Below, in pieces: positions 19,841 to 29,128 of a DNA stretch of 64,000 bases. Positions within the stretch are counted from its first letter, which is position 1. Every line of letters starts with the position of its first letter. Source of the stretch: Sulfurimonas lithotrophica. Lineage in GTDB: Bacteria > Campylobacterota > Campylobacteria > Campylobacterales > Sulfurimonadaceae. A program made the translations under genes and the position numbers. The stretch lies in assembly GCF_009258225.1 (NCBI RefSeq), contig NZ_CP043617.1, forward strand, positions 868,001 to 932,000, written 5' to 3'. A model generated the notes under the pieces. It searched no databases and had not been told where the DNA came from. It saw only the letters and a list, made by a program, of their open reading frames with translations.

Positions 19841-21440
19841 TTTTTTCTTTTTCTGAAGATTTAGAACTGTTTTCTAAATCTTTAGATTTTGAATTTTTCC
19901 CGTTTTTTATAAAATCTTCAGATATACCCGTATAACCTAAATCAGATAAAGATAAATCGTTATTTGATTTTTTAATAATATGTGTTTCAATTACAATTAC
20001 TAATTCTTCTACTTGTTTAGAGTTCGCTTCATATCTAAAAAGATAAGATAAACCTGGTATGTCACCTAAAATTGGAACTTTACTTGAATCTTGAACATTT
20101 TTACTATTAATAAGACCGCCTAAAATAATCCTATTACCGTTTTTAACGGTAACTACCGAAGATAGTTGACGTCTACTTAAATCAGGAGGCATAATTCTAT
20201 CAGAAGAAGTACTTTGACTTATATCATCTCTTGTCTCAGATAAAGACGGGTTTATTTTAAGCGTTATTGTATCATTATCTGATATCTCCGGAGTTATATT
20301 TAATAATACACCGGCAAATACAGATTCTATTGACTCGTTTTGAGTTGTAGCTGCTACACCGCCACCACTTCCTTGCTGATTTGTAGAAGATTTAATTTTG
20401 TAAAAATATTCTGTTCCTGCCGTTATTAAAGCAGGTTGATTATTGAGTGTTAAAACTTTAGGATTTGAGATTGAGTTTACATCACCTTGAGTTTGTAAAA
20501 ATTTAATAACTTCTTGTAAACTTCCTTCTGCCTGAATAGTAAACATCTGACCAACTTCTCTGAGATTATTACCATATGGTGTTCCTTCAGTTATTAAGTT
20601 TTCTTCATAAGTAGAAACATTTTGCCAGTCTCTTCTATCTAAACCTAAATTGATGTTTTGAAGTTTATACAGTTGTGACCAGTCAACACCCGTAGTTTTT
20701 CCTTCACTCATGGTTACAGATAAAAGCTGAACATCTATAAGTACTTGAAGTTGAACTTTTTCTTGAAGCTTTTTTAGATATTTTTCCAATCTTCTCATCT
20801 GTTTAACGGTAGCCGTTACTGTAATTAATCCTGCATTTTTATTGATTATAGGAAAAGCTGCTTCATATTTGTCTTCAGGACGATTAAGAACTTGTTGAAG
20901 TTCTAAATCAAGTTGATGCCAAAATTTAACTTCATCGTTGCTTTCAATTTTTATACCAGATTGTGTTGTAGAACTATTACCTTGTGCTGAAGTTGAATTA
21001 TTTGAAGTCGAATTAGCTGAAGAACCACTTTGGGAACTTGATGAACTTAAAGTTATATCAGTGCTCCCTGTTGCTTTTCTTTGAGATAATATATAATCTA
21101 TAGCAAAAACCTTTGTAGTTAAGTAAGATATTTTTAAAAGATTGTTTTCTAAAGTGTAAGATAGGTTGTTCTCAATTAATATAATATTTAAAACTTCTTC
21201 AATGGTAAGATTTTTTAAATGAGTTTTATTTAATGGTGTATTAAGAAATTCTTGGGCATGCGGATCTGTTACTATTACGCTAAATTCACATTGATCACTT
21301 AATTGATCGATAAAATCAATTATTTTAGTGTCTTTTGTAGAGCTGACGCTGAAAAGTTCATATGAACAATCAGCATTAATCTGTGTAGATAATAGTAACG
21401 CTAGTAGTGCTCTGGATATATATTTTTTTATTGTTTTCAT
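19830..21440 (-). CDS. mshL: Secretin, MshL/PilQ/GspD type (CtsD-like)
   Basis: Outer-membrane secretin ring of the competence/type II-like machine, 536 residues. It has a signal peptide (about 1-22), an N-domain with VLNIILIENNLSYTLENN, a Ser/Thr/Gly/Asn-rich linker (about 125-165), and a secretin core (about 230-490) ending with VPILGDIPGLSYLFR and ELVIVIETHII. TTG at 21446 is in frame, but the ATG at 21440 is well placed behind AGGTAGG and begins the signal peptide. The Lys/Ser/Glu-rich tail overlaps the AAA gene's start. Confidence 0.92.
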   Translation of the reverse strand: MKTIKKYISRALLALLLSTQINADCSYELFSVSSTKDTKIIDFIDQLSDQCEFSVIVTDPHAQEFLNTPLNKTHLKNLTIEEVLNIILIENNLSYTLENNLLKISYLTTKVFAIDYILSQRKATGSTDITLSSSSSQSGSSANSTSNNSTSAQGNSSTTQSGIKIESNDEVKFWHQLDLELQQVLNRPEDKYEAAFPIINKNAGLITVTATVKQMRRLEKYLKKLQEKVQLQVLIDVQLLSVTMSEGKTTGVDWSQLYKLQNINLGLDRRDWQNVSTYEENLITEGTPYGNNLREVGQMFTIQAEGSLQEVIKFLQTQGDVNSISNPKVLTLNNQPALITAGTEYFYKIKSSTNQQGSGGGVAATTQNESIESVFAGVLLNITPEISDNDTITLKINPSLSETRDDISQSTSSDRIMPPDLSRRQLSSVVTVKNGNRIILGGLINSKNVQDSSKVPILGDIPGLSYLFRYEANSKQVEELVIVIETHIIKKSNNDLSLSDLGYTGISEDFIKNGKNSKSKDLENSSKSSEKEKNEI

Positions 21441-21452
21441 TTTCAAACCTAC

Positions 21453-21932
21453 CTATTTTTTAAATTTTAATTTTGTATTTTTAGATGCAGTTGAGAGCAC
21501 CTTAGTTTTTGAACTATTTTTTAAAGTAACAGTTTTATTATCTAAATGAGTTATTTTATAACTATTTACAATATCACCGAGTTTATACCATTTGCCGTTT
21601 ATAAGTGCAGTTTTATTTATTATTGCATATAAAACAAAAGAATCTTTTTTATAAAGAGGTGTTGTGCTGACTTCAGTAACCGAACCGGAAACCTTACTTA
21701 CCTCTTTTTTGTTAGCTTTACTACTTACATTTACGGATTTTTTATCAGTTTCTTTTTTTGAAGAGTTTTTCTTTAAAAAAATAAAAGGGTTTTTGATTTT
21801 TGACATATTTATATTGCTTTCGCCGTCTCTTGGAGGTTTTATAGCTTCAATCTGAGTATCAACCCAAGATAAATCATCATTATTTGCTAGCAAGGAAGAT
21901 GTCAAAAATATAAAAATTATTATAGTTTTCAT
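21453..21932 (-). CDS. PilP/MshK-like periplasmic protein (CtsR position)
   Basis: About 159 residues: a signal peptide (MKTIIIFIFLTSSLLA), a Ser/Lys-rich middle, and a C-terminal small beta domain (about 95-150: FVLYAIINKTALINGKWYKLGD, then ITHLDNKTVTLKN) of the PilP/GspC homology-region type that docks onto the secretin. An ATG at 21950 would add six residues before the signal peptide, so 21932 is preferred. It lies between the PilO-like gene and the secretin, the place of ctsR in Campylobacter. Confidence 0.78.
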   Translation of the reverse strand: MKTIIIFIFLTSSLLANNDDLSWVDTQIEAIKPPRDGESNINMSKIKNPFIFLKKNSSKKETDKKSVNVSSKANKKEVSKVSGSVTEVSTTPLYKKDSFVLYAIINKTALINGKWYKLGDIVNSYKITHLDNKTVTLKNSSKTKVLSTASKNTKLKFKK

Positions 21933-22555
21933 TAGTAAGTAATCCCCCATACTGAAAGCTCAATATTAGTATTGAGTTTATTTTGAGCTTTTATATCTAA
22001 ATTATGAATATCAACTACTAAATCACTTTGTTCAAGAGAGTTTATAAACTTTAGTGTATTTTGAAATCTTCCCGATAAATTGATTTTCAAATCTAGCATA
22101 TGACCAAAAGATTCATTGTTATCTACATATTTATTTGAAAAATCTTTAATTTTAATATTATATTTTTTTGCATTATATGCGATTGAATTTATATAAGCTC
22201 CCCATGTACGTTCATCATATATCAATGCTGATATAGTTTCAATTTTATGTTTGATATAGTCATTCTTATCTTTAAACTCAAGCATCTGTATTTGAGTTTT
22301 TTGTATATCTTTTTCCAAATTTGTTATTTTGGATTGTGGATTTAAGCTAAGATATGATTTGTCCTTATTAATTTTACTTTGTATCTGTTTAATTTCATTT
22401 TGTACTTTCATAAAATCGTTTTCGGAACTATCCCAAAAAAGATACGCAAATGCAAATATTACGGAAGCTACCATAATATAAGTGAGTTTTCTATCTTTTT
22501 CACTTTTGTCTTTTAAAGATGAATCTATTTTATGTAAATAATCTTCTATATTCAT
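21932..22555 (-). CDS. PilO/MshJ-like inner-membrane protein
   Basis: A 207-residue bitopic protein: a short cytoplasmic N-terminus, a membrane helix (about 25-41), a coiled coil (about 48-110), and a C-terminal ferredoxin-like part (about 115-205) with LKINLSGRFQNTLKFINSLEQS, typical of PilO/GspM-type alignment proteins. It overlaps the PilM/PilN-like gene by 4 bases and shares TAATG with the next gene, so these are translated together. Confidence 0.82.
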   Translation of the reverse strand: MNIEDYLHKIDSSLKDKSEKDRKLTYIMVASVIFAFAYLFWDSSENDFMKVQNEIKQIQSKINKDKSYLSLNPQSKITNLEKDIQKTQIQMLEFKDKNDYIKHKIETISALIYDERTWGAYINSIAYNAKKYNIKIKDFSNKYVDNNESFGHMLDLKINLSGRFQNTLKFINSLEQSDLVVDIHNLDIKAQNKLNTNIELSVWGITY

Positions 22556-24090
22556 AATACTTCCACCTTTAATGTACTAAAATATTTTTTTTCGTCTTCA
22601 TCATAAAATATCTTATCTATAGAAAATTTCATAGTACCCTCATAAATTTTTGTTAGATGTTTAATAAGTTTTGTAATTCTAATACTTTTATATGATACTA
22701 AACCCAATTCAAATTTATCACTTTTTTCTTTTTGAGCATATAAAACCGATTCTAACTTAACATTAAAGTTATTTAAATCTTTTGTTAAAGAGGTTAAGGT
22801 TTTAGCTTTCATAAGATAGTTTACTTTAACATCGTGGATTTTTACCAAAGTCCCTTTTTTATCTATATAGCTATTCTTTTGTTCGTTTAGCAACTTAAGA
22901 GCTTTATTTTTATCTGCCATTCTGTTCTTAATCGTAGCTTCTCTTGTCGTTTTTTTATTGTGAATTTCGACATATTCGTTATTCAATATATCTTTTTGGA
23001 GCCCTTGTGCATACGAAGCAATCCAGTTTCCAACAGGATATGCGAAACCTAAAACTAAAGAAGCAGCAGCTATCAGTATCAATTTACCGCTTTCTCTTTG
23101 AATAAATCTAGGCGGTCTTTCATAATTTGTAAAATTACAAATATATTTTTCTTCATCAGGTAAAATTACATGAAGTTGCATCAGTGAATGAAGCAGACTA
23201 ATGTTTTCACCCTCAGCTGACTCAAAACCATAGTCAAAATCAAGGATTGATGTTTTGATTTGAAGTTCAAATTCACATATTTCATCTAAATTTGAAGCTG
23301 TTTGAAATTGTGTACCTATATAGATATACTCGAATTTTTTAATCTCATAAGCTCTTTTTACATAGGTTAAAATATCGTTTATATTGTAAAAAACATCCTT
23401 ATAAAGTTTTATAAAAAACTCTTTGTAAGGACTGATGGTATTTTTTAAGTCTTCATTTTTAATAAAATCTATAAATTCTTCAAACTCTATACGTTCACCG
23501 TAAAGTTCACAAAAATTCTCATGTAACTGTTCAAAGGAATATTCAATCGTTTTACTGAAAATAAAATCTTTTTCATTATAAATTGCTATAAATGCACTTG
23601 TTCTTTCAAAGTATAAAAATACGTGTGCACCTGAATTTGTTATTAATTCTTTTGAATAAAGTGATTTAAATAATAGTGGAGAAGGAATTATCGTATCAAT
23701 ATACTTTATCTGTTTTATACTTTCCTCAAAAGTTTCATCTATAACTAATGGATCTACAATAAAAACATTGAAGTATTTATTTTCTGCATCTAAGGCATTA
23801 TAAAGTTCAATATATTCTATTTTATATGAAAGGGCTTGGTCTAAAGCTAATTCATCATATGTTTTGCTAAGAATAGCATCATATATATCTTCTTCGGGAA
23901 TATTTTTACTTATCGAAATTTGGGCATTTATAAAACTATCTGTATTTATATACGAGATAGAGTATTGGCCTTTTTTAAAAGTAATATCTTTATCATACGC
24001 TAAGAAGCTAGAAATTCCACTCACATAATCATTATCATAAGGATTATGTGATACAACACTTGAAAATACCTGTTCAGTCTTTTCACTCAT
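22552..24090 (-). CDS. PilM-PilN-like fusion (MshI-type) assembly protein
   Basis: A 512-residue protein that joins two usual pilus-assembly parts. The N-terminal part (about 1-320) has the divergent actin-like PilM/GspL outline (HVFLYFERTSAFIAIYNEKDFIFSKTI). A membrane helix (about 330-352) is followed by a PilN-like periplasmic part with coiled coil (EYVEIHNKKTTREATIKNRM) and a final alpha/beta domain. It heads the machine genes 11 bases after the csd4-like gene. Confidence 0.8.
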   Translation of the reverse strand: MSEKTEQVFSSVVSHNPYDNDYVSGISSFLAYDKDITFKKGQYSISYINTDSFINAQISISKNIPEEDIYDAILSKTYDELALDQALSYKIEYIELYNALDAENKYFNVFIVDPLVIDETFEESIKQIKYIDTIIPSPLLFKSLYSKELITNSGAHVFLYFERTSAFIAIYNEKDFIFSKTIEYSFEQLHENFCELYGERIEFEEFIDFIKNEDLKNTISPYKEFFIKLYKDVFYNINDILTYVKRAYEIKKFEYIYIGTQFQTASNLDEICEFELQIKTSILDFDYGFESAEGENISLLHSLMQLHVILPDEEKYICNFTNYERPPRFIQRESGKLILIAAASLVLGFAYPVGNWIASYAQGLQKDILNNEYVEIHNKKTTREATIKNRMADKNKALKLLNEQKNSYIDKKGTLVKIHDVKVNYLMKAKTLTSLTKDLNNFNVKLESVLYAQKEKSDKFELGLVSYKSIRITKLIKHLTKIYEGTMKFSIDKIFYDEDEKKYFSTLKVEVL

Positions 24091-24101
24091 AAGTTAAGTT
24101 C

Positions 24102-25388
24102 CTATCTAAAATGAACCATTTGCATGGAACAAAATTTATTATTTTTATAATACTCAACTCTAAAAACCTTTTCGTCTTTATCAATAGAGAATCTTTTAAC
24201 TATAGCTTCATGAGCAATATCAATTCCAGATTCTGATTTTGAGTTTTTGCTTTTATATCCGATAACATTAACTCTAATAGAACTATCTGTCAATATTCTA
24301 AAATCGTCAATAACAGAAATTTCTGAAGTATTTTCAAATATTCCTATATCCTTATCAACTTTAACTTTAAAATATTTAGGACAATCACTACCTAACTCAA
24401 AATATTGAGAATTTAGAGTTGTTATTATTTTATTTCCTATATATATAATGTATTTGTCGTTAATTTTCTCAAAACTACCTAGGGGATGAGAGAATTCAAG
24501 TACATTGTCTTTAGATTTTAACGGAAAGTAGCTTAAATATTTTTTTATGTTAGTTAAATTCAATGAAATATTGTCATTAATCTTTAAATTTCCATTATTT
24601 TCCAATAGTTTTGATATATCTTTTGTATCTAATTTAAAGTTTCTTGTATAGGTAATGCCCATTATTTTCATAAATTCTTCTATAGCCGTTAGCTGATAAA
24701 ACACTTTTTGTGAGAGAGATGATAAGTTTTTACTAGTTTCAATTGCAAAGGCGGGTTTGTTGTTTGTAACAGAAAAATATGTTAAAGATAACTGCATCGC
24801 TTCATCTTCAAACTTTGTTTTTGTATTTCTAACATCAAAGCTATGATGAGACTGAATAAGACTTTTATTCATACGATTTTTAATTGTTAAAGCTATATCG
24901 TTTAAATTTCCAAATGGTTGATTAGGACTCAATGTACATTGGTCTATTACACATGTCTGTCCCCAAGCATTTGGATTGAATATCTTACTTTTGTTCTCTT
25001 TTCTGTAAAAACCGTGACCATCGTGTAAGTTCAAGACCAGTGATACGTTTTTTGATAGTATAATATTCTTAATCTCTTTTATAATTTTTAAATCTTTATC
25101 ATTATTGTTTAAACTTGCAAATTTTCTATTCATATCACCGTTGATGCCACGAGTGTTCTTTTGAATACTTTTTTTATTTAAATTTGGAACAATCCATAAG
25201 TTTCCGGATTTTATATCATACTCTGTAGCTAATAAAGAAGCAGCAAAATAACCTCCCGGTTCATCACCGTGAATACCGCCTATAACTAAAAGAGTTGTAT
25301 TTGAATCATTATTTTCTTTTTTTATAAGTTGTATATTTGAAAATGATAAAGAAAAAGATATCAATAAAAGGAAAAAAGATTTTATCAT
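24102..25388 (-). CDS. pgp1: M14 D,L-carboxypeptidase, Csd4/Pgp1-like
   Basis: Periplasmic zinc carboxypeptidase that trims peptidoglycan tripeptides and sets helical shape in Helicobacter and Campylobacter. It is 428 residues with signal peptide (to about 17). The zinc site reads GGIHGDEPGG (His40, Glu43) and NLHDGHGF (His122), with substrate motif NTRGINGDMNR; the catalytic Glu is probably in AFAIETSKNLS. H. pylori Csd4 has Gln at the His40 position, so this copy shows the usual M14 ligand. It lies directly after the Csd6-like gene. Confidence 0.88.
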   Translation of the reverse strand: MIKSFFLLLISFSLSFSNIQLIKKENNDSNTTLLVIGGIHGDEPGGYFAASLLATEYDIKSGNLWIVPNLNKKSIQKNTRGINGDMNRKFASLNNNDKDLKIIKEIKNIILSKNVSLVLNLHDGHGFYRKENKSKIFNPNAWGQTCVIDQCTLSPNQPFGNLNDIALTIKNRMNKSLIQSHHSFDVRNTKTKFEDEAMQLSLTYFSVTNNKPAFAIETSKNLSSLSQKVFYQLTAIEEFMKIMGITYTRNFKLDTKDISKLLENNGNLKINDNISLNLTNIKKYLSYFPLKSKDNVLEFSHPLGSFEKINDKYIIYIGNKIITTLNSQYFELGSDCPKYFKVKVDKDIGIFENTSEISVIDDFRILTDSSIRVNVIGYKSKNSKSESGIDIAHEAIVKRFSIDKDEKVFRVEYYKNNKFCSMQMVHFR

Positions 25389-25390
25389 TA

Positions 25391-26359
25391 CTATTTTTCA
25401 ATAAATATTTTTAACTTGTTTGAGTCGTTTAATCTCACAAGTAATGTTTTGTCTCCGTTAAATTCAAATGTTCTTGATTTGTAATATTCATTAAAAGTCA
25501 CTTGATAAGTATTGTCGGCAGCCGGATAAGCTATTATGTTTATATTGGAGAATATAATTGTTTTTTTCTCTATTTTATTAAATACACGGGTCTTATATTT
25601 TTTAAATGCTTTTATGCCCATTCCGTCAAATCTTGTAAAATCATCAGAGTAATATGATAAATATTTTTCTATATCGTTATATAACCAGGCATATCTCCAA
25701 TCGTATAGTTGAGATAAAATTTTTGAGAGTTCTTCTTTACTTGTAGTCTTAGGTTTGTTGGGATAGATGATTAATGCAGTTTTTTTAATATCTATATTTC
25801 TATCTAAACATTCAATACTTTGGTTATCTATGGCTATACAACCTTTTGTAAAATCATCACGTTCTTGGTTTATCGGTAATCCGTGTACCCATATTCCGCT
25901 TCCGTTTTTGCCACGCATTCTGTCGTATAAATTTGGATAAGATGTCACAAAGGCTAAAGGTCCGTAAAAAGGATCTAGTTTAGTGTCTTTGCTTAATCTG
26001 TTGTTTATATGGTACACTCCAATCGGAGTTTTCAAATCTCCTTCTTTTTGCTTATCACCATTGATTTTTCCTGTAAAAGCATTATATTCTCTTTCCTTTA
26101 CAAACGTGTTGTTTTCGTCTTGCTTGTATATGGCTAAAGTAGAACTGTTTTTATCACATATCAAAAAAGAGTTGTATGACTCTGTATAACCAAATCTTGT
26201 ATCTTTGTCTTTGAGTAAATTGTCCCAAAAAATTTCTTTTGTTAATTCCAAATCAAACTGTTTTTCGATACTTGATATTCCATTGGTTCTGTAAGTATTC
26301 AAAAGTTCGTTTGCAAATAAACTTGATGTAAAAAAAGCTATAAATATTATTAATTTCAT
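25391..26359 (-). CDS. pgp2: L,D-carboxypeptidase/transpeptidase-fold protein, Csd6/Pgp2-like
   Basis: Periplasmic peptidoglycan enzyme of 322 residues: a signal peptide (to about 16), a YkuD domain (about 65-205) with GIWVHGLP (His159) and FTKGCIAID (Cys174), then an NTF2-like domain (about 215-320, RYAWLYNDIEKYLSYYSDDFTRFDG). YkuD plus NTF2-like is the layout of Csd6/Pgp2, which trims tetrapeptides to tripeptides ahead of Csd4/Pgp1. It overlaps era by 4 bases and ends 2 bases before the csd4-like gene. Confidence 0.9.
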   Translation of the reverse strand: MKLIIFIAFFTSSLFANELLNTYRTNGISSIEKQFDLELTKEIFWDNLLKDKDTRFGYTESYNSFLICDKNSSTLAIYKQDENNTFVKEREYNAFTGKINGDKQKEGDLKTPIGVYHINNRLSKDTKLDPFYGPLAFVTSYPNLYDRMRGKNGSGIWVHGLPINQERDDFTKGCIAIDNQSIECLDRNIDIKKTALIIYPNKPKTTSKEELSKILSQLYDWRYAWLYNDIEKYLSYYSDDFTRFDGMGIKAFKKYKTRVFNKIEKKTIIFSNINIIAYPAADNTYQVTFNEYYKSRTFEFNGDKTLLVRLNDSNKLKIFIEK

Positions 26360-27234
26360 GATGTATAACCTATCTCTTTTAAATATTCTTTATCTTTAGA
26401 CCAACCTTTTTTTACAATAACCTGAAGATCTAAAAACACCTTTTTGTTGCTTAATATTTCTATTTTTTTTCTTGAATATATACCTATTCTTTTTATCGCA
26501 TCTCCGCCTTTTCCAATAATAATACCTTTTTGAGATTCTTTTTCGACTATTATAGATGCATATATTCTATCGACATTACCGTCTTCTTCAATTTTATCAA
26601 TTAAAACATCACTCTCATAAGGAATTTCATCACTTATATTTTCAAAAATTCCTTCACGAATAAACCCTGCATATATATCACGAACAAGTTCACTCGTTAA
26701 ATCATCCGGATCATAAAGGTAAGGAGAGTCAGGAAGATTTTTGGATATTGTGTCAAGTAGATCATCATGTCCGACTTTCTTAGAAATTGCAGTAGGGATT
26801 AATGCTTCAAACTCGTCTGAGAATTGATTATATTGATTTATTTTCTTAAAAAGTTTTTCTTGGCTTACTTGGTCAATTTTGCTAAGAACAATTATATGTT
26901 TGACTTTTTTCTCATTTAGTTTTAAAAATTTTTCATAATGTTCGGTTGAATCCGTAACAGGTGCAAGATATACGATTAAATCACAATCACCCATAGCTTT
27001 TAGTGCTTCATCCAACATATATTGGTTAAGTACTTTTTCTTTCTCGTGCAAACCGGGAGTATCTACAAATATGATTTGAGTATCTTTATGCATAACAATA
27101 GCATTGGAGCGTTTTCTTGTGGCATTTGCTTTTTGGCTAACCATTGCAATTTTTTCACCTAGAAGTGAATTCATTAGGGTACTTTTACCTGCATTTGGTC
27201 TTCCTATTAAAGAAACGAATCCTGCTTTTGTCAT
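26356..27234 (-). CDS. era: GTPase Era
   Basis: Ribosome-assembly GTPase that binds 16S rRNA near its 3' end, 292 residues. G1 is GRPNAGKST (about 11-19), G3 DTPGLHEKE, G4 SKID (about 128-131). The C-terminal KH domain shows GIIIGKGGDAIKRIG (about 240-254). It lies 19 bases after hslU, the largest gap in the long minus-strand run, and overlaps the next gene by 4 bases. Confidence 0.96.
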   Translation of the reverse strand: MTKAGFVSLIGRPNAGKSTLMNSLLGEKIAMVSQKANATRKRSNAIVMHKDTQIIFVDTPGLHEKEKVLNQYMLDEALKAMGDCDLIVYLAPVTDSTEHYEKFLKLNEKKVKHIIVLSKIDQVSQEKLFKKINQYNQFSDEFEALIPTAISKKVGHDDLLDTISKNLPDSPYLYDPDDLTSELVRDIYAGFIREGIFENISDEIPYESDVLIDKIEEDGNVDRIYASIIVEKESQKGIIIGKGGDAIKRIGIYSRKKIEILSNKKVFLDLQVIVKKGWSKDKEYLKEIGYTS

Positions 27235-27253
27235 TATTTGCCTTTTTTAACTT

Positions 27254-28585
27254 TTATAATATATATCTTGATAAATCATCGTTTTCAACAACAGTATCCA
27301 ACTTATCATGTACCAATTCTTTTGTAACAATATACTCTTTGTCTTTATACTCATCAGCTATAAAACTAATCTCTTCTAAGACTTTTTCAAGTACAGTGTG
27401 AAGACGTCTTGCTCCAATATCTTCAGTAGTTTCATTTGCTTTATGGGCAAGTTTTGCGATTGCATGAACTGCTTCATCATCAAATTTCAACTCCATTCCT
27501 TCAACAGATAAGAGTGCTTGGTATTGTTTTAGAAGTGAGTTTTTAGTCTGTGTTAAAATTTGATATAGTGAATCTTCAGTTAAGCTCTCTAACTCGACTC
27601 TTAAAGGAAAACGTCCTTGTAATTCTGGTATTAGATCACTAGGCTTACTTACATGAAATGCACCTGCGGCAATAAAAAGTATATGATCAGTATTAATTAC
27701 ACCGTACTTTGTTGTTATGGAGCTACCTTCAACGATAGGAAGCAAGTCACGCTGAACTCCCTCTTTTGAAGGATCGTTCCTACCTTGTGATTTTTCACTC
27801 AGTGCTATCTTGTCAATCTCGTCTAAAAAGATAATTCCACCATTTTCGGCTCGTCTAAGAGCTTCTGCATTTATAGAGTTGTTATCTATTAGTTTAGCAC
27901 CGGCTTCTGCACGAAGCATGATTTTTGCATCTTTTACGCTTATCTCTTTTTTCTTATCTTCTTTATTCATTTGAGAAAATACTTTTGTAAAAGATTCTTG
28001 TACTTTTATCATTTCTGGCGGTAAGTTAGAGTCAGCAAATTCTACATGGATGCTTGAGTCTATCTCAATCTCGATTATTTTATCATCCATTTCACCGCTC
28101 TCAACTCGTCTTTCCATACCTTCTAGTAGTCTTTTATAGTCATCTTTTTTAGATTCACTTGCACTCTCAGGAAGAGGGGGTAGAAGTTTTTCAACTATTT
28201 TATTTATTACATAGTTTTCAATCTTTTCTTTATTTTCTTCCTCTTTTTCAGCTTTTACAATTGATACGGCATTTATAACCAAATCACGAACCATAGATTC
28301 AACATCACGACCCACAAAACCTACTTCTGTATATTTACTGGCTTCGACTTTTATAAACGGAACTTTCATCATTTTTGCCAAACGGCGAGATATTTCAGTT
28401 TTACCTACACCGGTTGAGCCTATCATTAAAATATTTTTGGGGGTAATCTCATTTTGAAGTTCATCACTAAGTTGCATACGTCTATAGCGCGTGCGAAGTG
28501 CCAAAGCTATTGTCTTTTTAGCATCTCTTTGACTTATTACATACTTATCTAGATATTCAACTATCTCTTTTGGGGTTAAATTCAA
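27254..28585 (-). CDS. hslU: HslU ATPase subunit of HslUV protease
   Basis: AAA+ unfoldase that feeds proteins into HslV, 443 residues. The N-terminus LTPKEIVEYLDKYVISQ, Walker A GSTGVGKTE (about 57-65), Walker B IIFLDEIDKIA (about 250) and arginine-finger/sensor region GARRLHTVLEKVLEEISF are all present, with the I-domain between. It starts at TTG (28585), supported by AGAGGA eight bases before it and by direct abutment to hslV. The C-terminus ends LSRYIL, as needed to dock into HslV. Confidence 0.96.
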   Translation of the reverse strand: MNLTPKEIVEYLDKYVISQRDAKKTIALALRTRYRRMQLSDELQNEITPKNILMIGSTGVGKTEISRRLAKMMKVPFIKVEASKYTEVGFVGRDVESMVRDLVINAVSIVKAEKEEENKEKIENYVINKIVEKLLPPLPESASESKKDDYKRLLEGMERRVESGEMDDKIIEIEIDSSIHVEFADSNLPPEMIKVQESFTKVFSQMNKEDKKKEISVKDAKIMLRAEAGAKLIDNNSINAEALRRAENGGIIFLDEIDKIALSEKSQGRNDPSKEGVQRDLLPIVEGSSITTKYGVINTDHILFIAAGAFHVSKPSDLIPELQGRFPLRVELESLTEDSLYQILTQTKNSLLKQYQALLSVEGMELKFDDEAVHAIAKLAHKANETTEDIGARRLHTVLEKVLEEISFIADEYKDKEYIVTKELVHDKLDTVVENDDLSRYIL

Positions 28586-29125
28586 TTACTTATCCTCTAA
28601 AGTTAATGTTTTTATATTTTGGTTTGTGTAGATGCAAAGTTCACCTGCAATCATTAAAGATTCTTTTACAAGGTCTTCTTCATCCATATTTGCGTGTTTT
28701 TTAAGTGCACGGGCAGCTGAAATTGCAAAGTTTCCGCCACTACCGATAGAAGCTATTTCACCGTCTTCTGGTTCAACTACGTCACCGTTTCCGGTCAGTA
28801 TAAAAATATGATCTTTATTTAGTACAATCATCATAGCTTCTAAACGACGAAGAACTTTGTCTTTTCTCCATGCTTTTGAAAACTCTATAACCGATTTTAA
28901 AATATCGCCTTTTTTATCTTCTAAAAACTCTTCAAACATATCAAAAAGATTAAATGCATCTGCAGTGCTTCCTGCAAAACCTGCCAAAATTTTTCCGTGA
29001 TGCAATTTTCTTATTTTTGTAGCATTGCCTTTTAAAACAGAGTTGCCAAAAGTTACTTGACCGTCACCGCCGATTACAGCTTTGTTTTTACCTTTATAGG
29101 CAAGTATAGTAGTAGCATCAAACAT
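28586..29125 (-). CDS. hslV: HslV peptidase subunit of HslUV protease
   Basis: Threonine peptidase ring of HslUV, 179 residues. It begins [27 protein letters not shown] and keeps [14 protein letters not shown]. The catalytic Thr aligned with E. coli Thr1 is Thr5, so Met-Phe-Asp-Ala must be removed to free it, unlike E. coli where only Met precedes. It sits 3 bases after rplI and abuts hslU. Confidence 0.96.
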   Translation of the reverse strand: MFDATTILAYKGKNKAVIGGDGQVTFGNSVLKGNATKIRKLHHGKILAGFAGSTADAFNLFDMFEEFLEDKKGDILKSVIEFSKAWRKDKVLRRLEAMMIVLNKDHIFILTGNGDVVEPEDGEIASIGSGGNFAISAARALKKHANMDEEDLVKESLMIAGELCIYTNQNIKTLTLEDK

Positions 29126-29128
29126 AAG

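Noticed and set aside
21933-21950. An upstream start for the PilP-like protein
   Set aside because: It would add MGDYLL before the signal peptide MKTIIIF, which starts at 21932 in a TAATG overlap.
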